Assembly (NCBI GenBank): GCA_016735415.1
Contig: JAERRP010000167.1
Span: 1-14,074, forward strand
DNA length: 14,074 bases
From: Desulfobacterales bacterium
GTDB lineage: Bacteria > Desulfobacterota > Desulfobacteria > Desulfobacterales > UBA5852
Reading direction: 5' to 3'
The notes below the pieces were generated by a model. That model saw only the letters and a list, made by a program, of their open reading frames with translations. It was not told the DNA's origin and did no database searches. Shown in pieces: positions 1 through 6,387 of the stretch. Numbering within the stretch: the first letter of the stretch is position 1; every line of letters begins with the position of its first letter. Both the position numbers and the translations under genes were made by a program.

Positions 1-676
1 GTGTGTGTGTACAAACGCCTGCTTCCCGCCAGCTTTTCAAGCTCACTTCAATATCAAATTCATCCATTTCCCGACATGATTGCATGAGGAGTTTAGAACC
101 GGCACCGCAAGCGATGACGGATTTCATGGCCGCCTCTACCGAAATTTCAATCCGATTAACGGAGGACGGAGGTAAATGAAAAATATTGCCGGATGTAGGA
201 TTGGGTCCTGTGGTAACAAATACACTACAACTACCGTCTCGGTGTTCGTCGGTAATAAAACCGGTCATTAATGTATCGTTCCCAAACGGCTTTACCAAAA
301 CAACAGCCGAATACGCGGCAGGCCGCTCACCAAAAAATTGCTGAAAGGGCTTAGTTGAAAATTTATAACCCGGAATCCATCGTTCCAGCCACTTTTCGAG
401 CAGCATATGGATGTATCTACCGACCCGTGTTTTGACAAATATGCCAATAAAGAAACAAGCCGCTAAAATCGCACCGATAACCAGAATATTCGCCAGAATC
501 TCCTGCATGTTCGATTTAGTAACGATGATTCGGGTCATCGGTTCAATGATGCCTCCGACCCACTGAAAGACCCAGTTAAAAACAATCAGCAACAGGGCGC
601 CTGGGAAGATGACACCAAGTCCCCCAAGCAAAGAAGTTTTAACGAAAGTCCTCAGTTTCTGATAATGTCTGTTCAT
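1..676 (-). CDS. DUF502 family membrane protein (3' end beyond window)
   Basis: The frame runs open to the left edge, so the C-terminus is missing; about 225 residues are visible. There are two hydrophobic segments near residues 15-40 and 60-85 (LLGGLGVIFPGALLLIVF, then ILVIGAILAACFFIGIFV). A soluble domain follows with the DUF502 hallmark VTTGPNPTSGNIFHLP and a later ISVEAAMKSVI segment. DUF502 proteins are small inner-membrane proteins of unknown role, usually near 200 residues, so little is probably lost. I chose the ATG at 676 because it overlaps the stop of a small upstream ORF as ATGA; an in-frame ATG at 685, behind a purine-rich stretch, would add three residues. It is the last gene of the minus-strand series. 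The family call is firm, the function unknown. Confidence 0.85.
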   Translation of the reverse strand, partial: MNRHYQKLRTFVKTSLLGGLGVIFPGALLLIVFNWVFQWVGGIIEPMTRIIVTKSNMQEILANILVIGAILAACFFIGIFVKTRVGRYIHMLLEKWLERWIPGYKFSTKPFQQFFGERPAAYSAVVLVKPFGNDTLMTGFITDEHRDGSCSVFVTTGPNPTSGNIFHLPPSSVNRIEISVEAAMKSVIACGAGSKLLMQSCREMDEFDIEVSLKSWREAGVCTHT

Positions 677-771
677 CGCGGGCATGCTTCTTTCTTCGCC
701 AAATCAAGACGAAATAATTCCAACTGGTTTACCATGAATGGCCTCACATCCCTATCCATGTGGATTTTCAT
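673..771 (-). CDS. Small ORF (32 aa) coupled to the DUF502 gene
   Basis: This 32-codon frame starts with ATG (MKIHMDRDVRPFM...) three bases after a GGAG motif. Its TGA overlaps the ATG of the DUF502 gene in an ATGA arrangement. The peptide is charged and has no membrane segment; I do not recognise it. The overlap suggests translational coupling, so it may be a leader peptide for the DUF502 protein or a genuine small protein. It could also be chance: nothing but position and ribosome-binding site supports it. Confidence 0.35.
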   Translation of the reverse strand: MKIHMDRDVRPFMVNQLELFRLDLAKKEACPR

Positions 772-812
772 AATCTCCGTCTAACGTCTGCGCCCGGTGG
801 ACCTGCCCGATT

Positions 813-1808
813 CTATTGATTGTAAAAACTGCCAAACCGTTCTTCCTTCTGGATCAGTGCGTCAAGCCGGACCTTGGCTTCCCGGTACCCCCCGGCAATG
901 GTTTCCTGTGCCCGATCATATTCGAGGAATTTAATGTGACCCAGGTCGGGTCGAATCAGAAGGTCGGGAGGATCTGTTTTCAGCTTCATGGTTGTGATTT
1001 GTGTTGCCATAATACTGCTGGAGGTGCCCAACACTTCAAAAATACTGGGCAACGGATCCCTGGCCGCCCATTGTCGTATCTGAGTTAAAACAGGAAAATC
1101 AACCGCTTCGATTCTTCTGCTCAACGCCTCCAAAATTTTATGCCTTTGCACTGAAAGCAGCCCGTTTTTTTTCTCCAAGAGTTCGAAGTTTGAATCCGGG
1201 GTGGAAATTTCAGGTTCTTTCCTGCCAACAATGTTGTGGTTCAGGTCAACGGCGATGACAAAATCGGCGCCCATCTCTCTTGCGACACTCACCGGGACCG
1301 GATTAACCAATGCTCCGTCCACCAGAATTGTGCCGTTATTTTTAACCGGCGTAAATATTCCGGGAATGGAGATGCTGGCCCGAACGGCCTCGATGATATC
1401 GCCTTGCTTTAAAACCACCTCGTTGCCCGTGCCCAAATCTGTTGCGATGGCACAAAAGGGAATCGGAAGTTCTTCAATATTTATTTCTTTGACATGCTTG
1501 CGGATGAAGGCTGAGATCCTCTTGCCATCCAGCAATCCGGATTTTGGTAAGACGACATCAAAGAAATAAGCGATCTGTTTCCAGTCAAACTGGAGAACGA
1601 CGTTTTCCAGGGTTCCGATTCCGCCGGAGGCATAGACGGCTCCCACCAAGGCGCCGATACTGGTGCCGGTAATATAATCCACATGGATACCGGCTTCGGT
1701 CAGTGCCCGAATCACCCCGATATGCGCCCACCCCCGGGCGGAGCCGCTACCCAGAGCGAGACCCACCTTTCCTGTAAACCGGTTTTTCTTGCGGAAGAGA
1801 GTTTGCAT
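813..1808 (-). CDS. Patatin-like phospholipase (RssA/COG1752-like serine hydrolase)
   Basis: A 331-residue protein with the full patatin signature. The oxyanion-hole motif GSGSARG lies at residues 20-26. The nucleophile elbow is GTSIG with Ser50, and the catalytic Asp164 sits in DGALVNPVPV, where DGA replaces the commoner DGG. Patatins use a Ser-Asp dyad to hydrolyse acyl esters of phospholipids or other lipids. There is no signal peptide or clear membrane segment, so it is probably cytoplasmic or peripherally membrane-bound. The C-terminal third, rich in charged residues, is less conserved. The ATG at 1808 has an AAGG motif about ten bases upstream and lies 15 bp after the phasin-like gene, which suggests co-transcription. 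The neighbours hint at a substrate on a granule or membrane surface; that is inference. Confidence 0.88.
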   Translation of the reverse strand: MQTLFRKKNRFTGKVGLALGSGSARGWAHIGVIRALTEAGIHVDYITGTSIGALVGAVYASGGIGTLENVVLQFDWKQIAYFFDVVLPKSGLLDGKRISAFIRKHVKEINIEELPIPFCAIATDLGTGNEVVLKQGDIIEAVRASISIPGIFTPVKNNGTILVDGALVNPVPVSVAREMGADFVIAVDLNHNIVGRKEPEISTPDSNFELLEKKNGLLSVQRHKILEALSRRIEAVDFPVLTQIRQWAARDPLPSIFEVLGTSSSIMATQITTMKLKTDPPDLLIRPDLGHIKFLEYDRAQETIAGGYREAKVRLDALIQKEERFGSFYNQ

Positions 1809-1823
1809 TTGAACTAAGCCTTT

Positions 1824-2114
1824 TTACAGGAGTTCTTTGATATTTTTGATCTTTCGATCCAGTTGGGCGATATCCTTTTTAGTGGCGACATCCATTTTTT
1901 TTAGCACCTTCGTCACCACGTCTTCCATCTTTTTATTCAAATCTTTTTTCGCCTGTTTAGACCTTTCCAGCAGGTCTTCGACCAGCTCTTTTGCCTCCTT
2001 TTCGGATAGTTCGCCCTTTTCCGTCAACTCCTCCGCCAGTTCTTCAACCTTATCTTTGGTCATGGCAGCCAGCCCCACGCCGGCGAGTATAGTCTTTTTA
2101 ATTAGATCAATCAT
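1824..2114 (-). CDS. Phasin-like coiled-coil protein (COG3937-type)
   Basis: A 96-residue, highly charged helical protein. A short hydrophobic N-terminus (MIDLIKKTILAGVGLAAM) is followed by Lys/Glu heptad-like sequence (KDKVEELAEELTEKGELSEK, then VATKKDIAQLDRKI). This is the layout of small phasin-superfamily proteins, which coat polyhydroxyalkanoate granules or other hydrophobic surfaces. I take the ATG at 2114 because AAAGGAG lies a few bases upstream; an in-frame ATG at 2165 would add 17 unconvincing residues. A TATAAT hexamer lies upstream near 2165-2170, but I see no good -35 box. The granule role is inferred from family and context; no PHA synthase is visible here. Confidence 0.75.
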   Translation of the reverse strand: MIDLIKKTILAGVGLAAMTKDKVEELAEELTEKGELSEKEAKELVEDLLERSKQAKKDLNKKMEDVVTKVLKKMDVATKKDIAQLDRKIKNIKELL

Positions 2115-2228
2115 GATGTTTCTCCTTTCGATTGGTTGTTTTGGTAATTTTGTGTCGATTAACAATTATATAGCGTCTGTTTTCATACATGGTTTTTTAC
2201 TATTGCCTTGATCTGAAGGCCTCCTATT

Positions 2229-2636
2229 TCACGCTTTCGGGTTCATAAGATCAGTCTGGATTTCCTTACAATACTTAATAATTTTTTTTAGATGTACTTC
2301 GAGAATTTTAATGGCCTTGCTTTGGTTTTCGCCCCTTTCCAGAGAAATGCGAAATTTTTTTGTGTCCTGATGCATAAAGCTCAGCAATTGATAAGACAGG
2401 TTAATCTTGTCGTTCACCGACTTTATAAAACCGACCCCATTGGATTGATTGACCGCCATTGCGACATTTAATAATTCTGTTTGCGCTTCCTTCAAGTGAT
2501 TGCGCGCCGTGTCAATATCCTCCTCAAAGACACCACCTCCCGGTCACTTTAGGTTTTGTTCGATGATCTTTTTCATCAGCTCCTGAGAATCTTTCTACGT
2601 TTCTTCCAAATGCGAAAATGACTCAGATTTAAGCAT
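2229..2636 (-). pseudogene. Interrupted small helical protein gene (two in-frame stops)
   Basis: The ATG at 2636 overlaps the stop of the preceding gene (TAAATG). The same frame continues to a stop at 2229, a span of 135 sense codons, but is broken by TAG at 2595-2597 and TGA at 2544-2546. Between and after these stops the translation looks coding: KDSQELMKKIIEQNLK before the TGA, then FEEDIDTARNHLKEAQTELL and on to the end. The last part, 88 codons, is open from a TTG at 2495, but no ribosome-binding site fits that TTG, and the coding-like sequence extends upstream of it. The simplest reading is a helical, phasin-like small protein inactivated by two point mutations, for example TGG to TAG. 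Alternatives are two separate short genes, sequencing errors, or recoding, for which I see no supporting element. Confidence 0.6.
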
Positions 2637-3758
2637 TTAGTCCCCCTTGTTACCTTTTTTAAAAGCTTCTCTGGTTCCTTGCCACATGGCGGCCATGGTT
2701 GCCTTTGCCACAGCCACAGTTCTTTTCCCCAGTTCTTTGGCCTCCTCGGCCATGACATCGGCCGCTTTGGCAGTATCTTTCCCGGCCTGCTTGAGTCTTT
2801 CAGCCACTGTTTCTGCAACGGAATGTGACTTTTCTCTCAGAACAGAGGTCGTTTTCCCAGCCTGATCGGCCAGATCATTTAATAGCTTCATTGCCTCTTC
2901 GCCGGAACGCCTCGCAACTGTGCGGGTGGTCTCTATGAAAAGATCATCGATGAACACAGGCTCTTCTTTTGCCCGAGCCGAATCTTCTCCGAGAAATGAC
3001 TTTGTTCGATTCTCCGCAGATTCTATTGCTGACAGGATCCCTTTCTGCGCTCCTTCAAAAGCGCCGGCGGTGACATCCTTGACCTCTTTACCGGTCTCCT
3101 CGGCGGCTTCGATAGCGCCGGACAGGACCTTCTCGGTGATTTTTTTCACCCGCTTCACTGTGAAACGGCCTTCTTTCAAGGCTTTTTCGGTGGCATCACT
3201 GGCAATCCGGGTCACAATTTCTTTCACATCTTTGCCCGATTCAATGGTCTGTTTGACTGCTTCTTTAACCGTTTGTCTGGTTAAACCTAATAGCTCTGTA
3301 CTATTCAATTTAACGTGGGCGACGGTATCCTCTACGCGTTTTCTGACATCTTCGGACAACACCGCCCCGGCTTCTTTGACTCCTTCCAAGCCCTCCCTCA
3401 GAATTTGGGCCAGCCGGGCCGTTTCATCTTCAAGTCGATTTTTGAGTTGCTGAATTTCTTCCCGGGTAGCCTCAACTGTCTGATCCCCGCTTTTGCAGGC
3501 GCCTGCAACCGCTCCGACAATAGCTCCTTCCAGCGTCTCCTTTGGATCCACGCCCGCCGCTGTTAAACCCTCCACAGCGGCGCCAACAGCCTCGTTCACA
3601 GCCGCGCGAACCTCGTTATAACTCCCGTCCGTTTCGGATACGGCTGCAGATACCGCCGCACTGACAATGTCATGGACCTTTTCGGTGGTGATCTGCCCGG
3701 TTTCTTGAGCCTTTTTCAACTCCTCTATAATTTGCTCTTTAAGTTTATTGTCTGACAT
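2637..3758 (-). CDS. Ala/Glu/Lys-rich helical repeat protein (possibly DUF6781)
   Basis: A 373-residue protein without signal peptide or membrane helix, built almost wholly of amphipathic helices. At least two repeat units of about 60 residues can be aligned. Near residues 17-80, GQITTEKVHDIVSAAVSAAV leads to AAVNEAVGAAVEGLTAAG. Near residues 195-250, GRFTVKRVKKITEKVLSGAI leads to TAGAFEGAQKGILSAIESA. The C-terminal part (about 290-370) is phasin/apolipoprotein-like, ending in basic KKGNKGD. From memory this resembles the family catalogued as DUF6781; I cannot verify that. The start is secure: GGAGGT lies nine bases before the ATG. It follows the TetR gene by 54 bp and overlaps the next frame by TAAATG. 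A structural role coating a hydrophobic surface is plausible but inferred. Confidence 0.8.
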   Translation of the reverse strand: MSDNKLKEQIIEELKKAQETGQITTEKVHDIVSAAVSAAVSETDGSYNEVRAAVNEAVGAAVEGLTAAGVDPKETLEGAIVGAVAGACKSGDQTVEATREEIQQLKNRLEDETARLAQILREGLEGVKEAGAVLSEDVRKRVEDTVAHVKLNSTELLGLTRQTVKEAVKQTIESGKDVKEIVTRIASDATEKALKEGRFTVKRVKKITEKVLSGAIEAAEETGKEVKDVTAGAFEGAQKGILSAIESAENRTKSFLGEDSARAKEEPVFIDDLFIETTRTVARRSGEEAMKLLNDLADQAGKTTSVLREKSHSVAETVAERLKQAGKDTAKAADVMAEEAKELGKRTVAVAKATMAAMWQGTREAFKKGNKGD

Positions 3759-3812
3759 GATTCGTACCTCCTCTAGATTGATAAATATCGATCCTCACAG
3801 CGCCAAGAATAT

Positions 3813-4406
3813 TCATGTTCCGGCACCTTTTTTTGAAGACATCAAGCCGTAAAAGACAATATTCATCAGTTCCTCGAGATAATGTTCAATGCGCTCATCG
3901 CTTTCCTGAATCAGCCAGTTCAACTCAAATCCCCGCAGGGCATGAACAATGGCTCTGGCTGCCAGCAAGACATCGTTAAGGTGAAATAGGCCTTTTTCAA
4001 CACCTTCCTTTAAAATTGATCGAATGATGTCCACCTCACGTTCAAAAAATTGGTTGCGAATGTTCCCGGCGCCGGGCAAAAGCTTATCTATTCCTTCCCG
4101 ATCCAGGTTAAGAATATTGATGGCCTTGCGCATATGTCGAAACTTAGCACGGGCAAAGGCCATAAGCTTGTCCTCAGGCGAGACCTGTTGAGCGACTGCA
4201 AAGGATACCTTCTCCACAATCTCATTTGTTTCTCGGCGAAGGACTTCCAGGTAAACCCGGTCTTTGCTTCCGAGGTAGGTGTAGATGGTGGCCTTGGCCA
4301 CCCTGGCGCTGCGGGCCATCTCGTCCATACTTGTTTTCTGAAGACCATACCGGGCAAACATCTTTTTGGCGGTATCAAGGATAGACTCCAGCTTTTCCTG
4401 TTTCAT
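3813..4406 (-). CDS. TetR/AcrR family transcriptional regulator
   Basis: A 197-residue protein with a clear TetR N-terminal domain at about residues 8-56 (ILDTAKKMFARYGLQKTSMD, then ARVAKATIYTYLGSKDRVYL). The second stretch holds the recognition helix and the usual YxYLGSK end of the DNA-binding domain. The C-terminal half is a diverse helical ligand-binding/dimerisation domain. The ATG at 4406 follows GAGAGGTGGCAT, a usable ribosome-binding site. Its promoter carries a palindrome between the -10 box and the ATG (4430-4450), which implies autoregulation. It heads the minus-strand series of granule- and envelope-type genes and probably controls them. The ligand cannot be told from sequence; fatty acyl-CoA or another lipid signal would fit the neighbours but is a guess. 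Confidence 0.9.
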   Translation of the reverse strand: MKQEKLESILDTAKKMFARYGLQKTSMDEMARSARVAKATIYTYLGSKDRVYLEVLRRETNEIVEKVSFAVAQQVSPEDKLMAFARAKFRHMRKAINILNLDREGIDKLLPGAGNIRNQFFEREVDIIRSILKEGVEKGLFHLNDVLLAARAIVHALRGFELNWLIQESDERIEHYLEELMNIVFYGLMSSKKGAGT

Positions 4407-4429
4407 ATGCCACCTCTCTCACTTAAATA

Positions 4430-4450
4430 TACTAAATACGTTTTATAGTA
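4430..4450. promoter_or_regulatory. Putative TetR operator 1
   Basis: An imperfect 21-bp palindrome with outer arms TACTA and TAGTA around an ACGTTTT core. It lies between the -10 box and the start codon of the TetR gene, where binding would block transcription. A closely similar sequence recurs at 4769-4790 in the same position relative to a second promoter. That recurrence is the main argument that it is a real operator. Confidence 0.5.
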
Positions 4451-4452
4451 TA

Positions 4453-4479
4453 ATTCTAACATAAAAAAATATCTGTCAA
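4453..4479 (-). promoter_or_regulatory. Promoter of the TetR gene
   Basis: On the minus strand, TTGACA (4474-4479) is followed after 15 bp by TAGAAT (4453-4458). A TG one base before the -10 makes it an extended -10 promoter, which tolerates the short spacer. TATACT at 4447-4452 is an alternative -10 but would need a 21-bp spacer. It points at the TetR ATG at 4406. Confidence 0.55.
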
Positions 4480-4481
4480 GT

Positions 4482-4510
4482 AAAAATTGTCAATGGTCCT
4501 TGTGAGGACC
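4482..4510 (-). terminator. Hairpin with T-run downstream of the stress-protein fragment
   Basis: GGTCCT-TGTG-AGGACC (4495-4510) is a perfect 6-bp stem with a 4-base loop. Read on the minus strand it lies after the stop of the universal-stress-protein fragment and is followed, after eight bases, by TTTTT. It could insulate the TetR promoter from upstream transcription. The T-run is not directly adjacent, so this is a weak terminator at best. Confidence 0.35.
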
Positions 4511-4547
4511 CCGTTAAAAAACCATAATCGCAGTAAGCGAGGATTCT

Positions 4548-4728
4548 TCAATTTACTGTAACAACCGGACAAGGGGCGTTTAAAATCACATATTGGGCGG
4601 TAGAGCCGAATAACATTTTGTAGACATTAGATCTTTTTCTGACACCGATAATATTTCATCGGTTCGATTCGGACAATTGAAGTGGCTATTTCAATTTTGG
4701 CCCCCAATTCTTTTGCAAGTCCTCCGGG
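4548..4728 (-). pseudogene. Universal stress protein (UspA family) C-terminal remnant
   Basis: On the minus strand the frame ending at the TGA 4548-4550 reads NIIGVRKRSNVYKMLFGS, then TAQYVILNAPCPVVTVN. This matches the C-terminal ATP-binding motif of UspA proteins (G-2x-G-9x-G-S/T followed by a final beta strand). Upstream, in a different frame, LAKELGAKIEIATSIV reads like the preceding USP linker. A frameshift or in-frame stop therefore separates them, and the N-terminal half including any start codon is gone. A promoter/operator element at 4769-4819 points straight at the fragment. It is a decayed gene, not a functional one. Confidence 0.7.
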
Positions 4729-4768
4729 TTATTTTCTTTTCATCTGCCGGGCCAATGTTATTGAAATA

Positions 4769-4790
4769 AACTAAAAACGTTTTACGGTAC
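4769..4790. promoter_or_regulatory. Putative TetR operator 2
   Basis: ACTAAAAACGTTTTACGGT contains the perfect 10-bp palindrome AAAACGTTTT. It closely resembles the element at 4430-4450 (ACTAAATACGTTTTATAGT). As there, it lies just downstream of a minus-strand -10 box. It now controls only the universal-stress-protein remnant. Confidence 0.45.
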
Positions 4791-4791
4791 A

Positions 4792-4819
4792 AATATATTA
4801 ATTAATAAATAATAGTCAA
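4792..4819 (-). promoter_or_regulatory. Second minus-strand promoter, next to a G10/C10 tract
   Basis: On the minus strand TTGACT (4814-4819) is followed after 16 bp by TATATT (4792-4797), a good sigma-70-type promoter. Layout and sequence parallel the TetR promoter; both elements run from (C)TTGAC to the ACTAAA palindrome over about 50 bp. No intact gene lies downstream before the TetR promoter. Confidence 0.5.
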
Positions 4820-4829
4820 GGGGGGGGGG
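4820..4829. repeat. Homopolymer of ten G
   Basis: Ten consecutive G (ten C on the minus strand) directly abut the -35 box of the promoter at 4792-4819. Such tracts slip easily in replication and are error-prone in sequencing, so the exact length is uncertain. Confidence 0.9.
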
Positions 4830-4833
4830 CACA

Positions 4834-5007
4834 AAACGCGCCCACCAGCGTTTGCCAACGGTGTATGAGAAAAAAATATCCGGTCTGCCTGTGGTGGATC
4901 ATGCCAACCGAGCTATTGGAGTTCTGTCACGTAGCGACATTTTGAGGTCAGTATCTCGCCTCGAAGTTAATCGCCAGTCCCGAACAATTACAGATACCGC
5001 ATTCTGA
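4834..5007 (+). pseudogene. CBS-domain protein, C-terminal remnant
   Basis: The plus-strand frame ending at the TGA 5005-5007 contains [20 protein letters not shown] directly followed by SRSDILRSV. This is the typical second half of a CBS domain (ISGLPVVD, G-[IV]-[LI]-S-x-x-D-[IL]-[LM]). CBS domains bind adenosyl nucleotides and regulate partner proteins. The frame continues upstream as AHQRLPTVY and becomes unrecognisable; no start codon or first CBS repeat precedes it. It overlaps the IHF-like remnant on the other strand by a few bases. I regard it as a broken gene. Confidence 0.65.
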
Positions 5008-5012
5008 TTCCT

Positions 5013-5168
5013 CCGATCCACCCTTTCCTTCAATTTTTTGCCCGCTTTGAAGAATGGTCGTTTTTTCAGTTTGATCTTTACCTTCTCCCCGGTTTTAGGG
5101 TTTCGCCCGGCATAGGATCTGTGCTCGAGATTTAATGCAACGAAACCAATAATGCGTGTGTTGATGGG
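5013..5168 (-). pseudogene. IHF-beta/HU-type DNA-binding protein, C-terminal remnant
   Basis: The minus-strand frame reads [20 protein letters not shown], then [20 protein letters not shown] and ERVDRR. This is the C-terminal half of an IHF/HU protein: the GRNPKTG arm tip that intercalates into DNA, followed by the PFFK-GK-L-ERV end typical of IHF-beta. An in-frame stop at 5169-5171 lies just upstream, and the N-terminal helical half is not recognisable in any frame. The frame also runs past the normal IHF end into the CBS remnant. IhfB is a nucleoid architectural protein; this copy cannot be functional unless assembled from another frame. Confidence 0.7.
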
Positions 5169-5432
5169 CTAATTTGTTTCGCCAAAACTGGATTGTTTGG
5201 AACGATGATGAGTGATACGTTGCATCGTAATGAGCACCTTTGATCTTGGAGCGCAATGTACTGTGGCTTGCCTGTTCAATAAGCATGATATAGTGGGCTT
5301 ATTTTTGGAAAAAAGGCAAAAAGCGGGTATGTTGTTCTTCGAGGTTGTCGTTTGTTTATAGATAACGAGTATTTATTTGAGTAACGCCGATTACCGCACC
5401 TAAGAGGGGCGGGACCTATCCCCGAGGCACCC
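5169..5432. other. AT-rich intergenic stretch before the pseudouridine synthase
   Basis: I recognise no gene here. A 63-codon minus-strand frame (5095-5286) crosses the IHF remnant in another frame and resembles no protein family. This is where the decayed AT-rich segment meets the GC-rich genes. A promoter for the gene at 5433 should lie here; TTGTCG near 5346 with TATAG/AGTATT-like sequences downstream is a poor candidate. Confidence 0.4.
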
Positions 5433-6191
5433 ATGGCTTTGATGCGACTGCAAAAATTTCTGTCGGCCGCCGGGGTCTGCTCGCGTCGTAAAGGCGAGGT
5501 TTTCATTACGGCCGGGCGTGTGCAGGTCAACGGGCGAACCGTGACCGTGCTGGGAACCAAGATCGATCCGGACACCGACCGGGTCGACCTCGACGGCCGC
5601 CGGGTAACCGGCCATTCCCGGCCCGTCTATCTGGCGCTCAACAAACCCGAAGGGGTCGTGACCTCCTGCGAGCAGAAGAACGTCCCGGTGGTCGTCGATC
5701 TCATTGATCTGGACGCGCGGGTCTATCCGATCGGTCGGCTCGACAAGGATTCCACCGGTCTGGTACTTTTGACCAACGACGGACGTCTTCATCACCGTCT
5801 GGCGCACCCCTCCCACGACCATGAAAAGGAATACGATGTGACCGTGGCGCACCCGATCCCGGAGGGCGCCCTGCGGCGCCTGGCCCGCGGCATGCCATTG
5901 ATGGGAACCCGAACGCGGCCGGCCCGGGTTACCCGCCTGTCCGCCAGCCGGTTCCGGATCGTATTGCAGGAGGGCAAAAACCGCCAGATCCGGCGCATGG
6001 TGCGCAAGGTGGGGAACAAAGTGCTGCGCCTGAACCGGATCCGCCTGGCCGCCATTCGGCTGGGCGATCTAAAACCGGGCCAGTGGCGTCATTTGACCCC
6101 TGAAGAAGTGAAAGCGCTGACCGCCAGGACCGCACGGAAAGCGGGTGCCCGGCGTCGCACGACACCCAGGGCCAAACCGCTCGGGTCATGA
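5433..6191 (+). CDS. 16S/23S rRNA pseudouridine synthase, RsuA/RluB/E/F family (RluF-like)
   Basis: A 252-residue enzyme that isomerises uridine to pseudouridine in ribosomal RNA. An S4 RNA-binding domain spans about residues 4-55 (RLQKFLSAAGVCSRRKGEVF, GRVQVNGR). The catalytic domain has LALNKPEGVV at 67-76 and the signature YPIGRLDKDSTGLVLLTNDG with catalytic Asp104. It also has HEKEYDVTV and EGKNRQIRRM, which are closest in my memory to E. coli RluF (23S U2604). The tail after residue about 232 is a basic extension (TARKAGARRRTTPRAKP), common in this family. The ATG at 5433 follows GAGG at a spacing of six to seven bases. It begins the GC-rich plus-strand part and appears to be its own transcription unit. 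The exact target base cannot be assigned from sequence. Confidence 0.92.
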   Translation: MALMRLQKFLSAAGVCSRRKGEVFITAGRVQVNGRTVTVLGTKIDPDTDRVDLDGRRVTGHSRPVYLALNKPEGVVTSCEQKNVPVVVDLIDLDARVYPIGRLDKDSTGLVLLTNDGRLHHRLAHPSHDHEKEYDVTVAHPIPEGALRRLARGMPLMGTRTRPARVTRLSASRFRIVLQEGKNRQIRRMVRKVGNKVLRLNRIRLAAIRLGDLKPGQWRHLTPEEVKALTARTARKAGARRRTTPRAKPLGS

Positions 6192-6270
6192 ACGGTTCAT
6201 CCATGGTCTTGATAGAAGCATTCCCCGGAAACCCTTTCTTTCAGCGGATTTCCAGGCAGTTTAACGGCCC

Positions 6271-6299
6271 TTGACTTTCCTTTACGTTTTTATTCAAAT
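6271..6299 (+). promoter_or_regulatory. Possible promoter of the nucleotide-sugar dehydrogenase gene
   Basis: TTGACT at 6271-6276 is followed after 16-17 bp by TTCAAA/TCAAAT (6293-6299), in a short AT-rich patch of the 196-bp gap after the pseudouridine synthase. The -10 match is mediocre. About 90 bases of leader would precede the ATG at 6388. Confidence 0.35.
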
Positions 6300-6387
6300 A
6301 GTTGTGGCTCAGGGATCACGGGTCGTGGCGGTCGGCCGCCGCTATCCGGAGCGAACAGCAAACCGGTGAGCAGGAGAACCTGAATTC

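Noticed and set aside
1..10. GTGTGTGTGT dinucleotide run at the left edge
   Set aside because: Five units only, inside the DUF502 reading frame (encodes Thr-His repeats on the minus strand). Too short to call a microsatellite; it may mark a contig end.
2205..2220. Hairpin GCCTT-GATCTG-AAGGC between the interrupted gene and the phasin-like gene
   Set aside because: A 5-bp stem with no T-run on either strand; not enough for a terminator call.
2576..2818. 80-codon minus-strand frame starting MQKQWLKDSS
   Set aside because: Alternative frame inside the end of the 373-residue gene; Trp/Pro/Arg-rich shadow composition.
5095..5286. 63-codon minus-strand frame starting MLIEQASHSTLR
   Set aside because: It crosses the IHF-like remnant in a different frame, and its His/Trp/Cys-rich translation resembles no protein. 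The IHF frame explains the lower part better.
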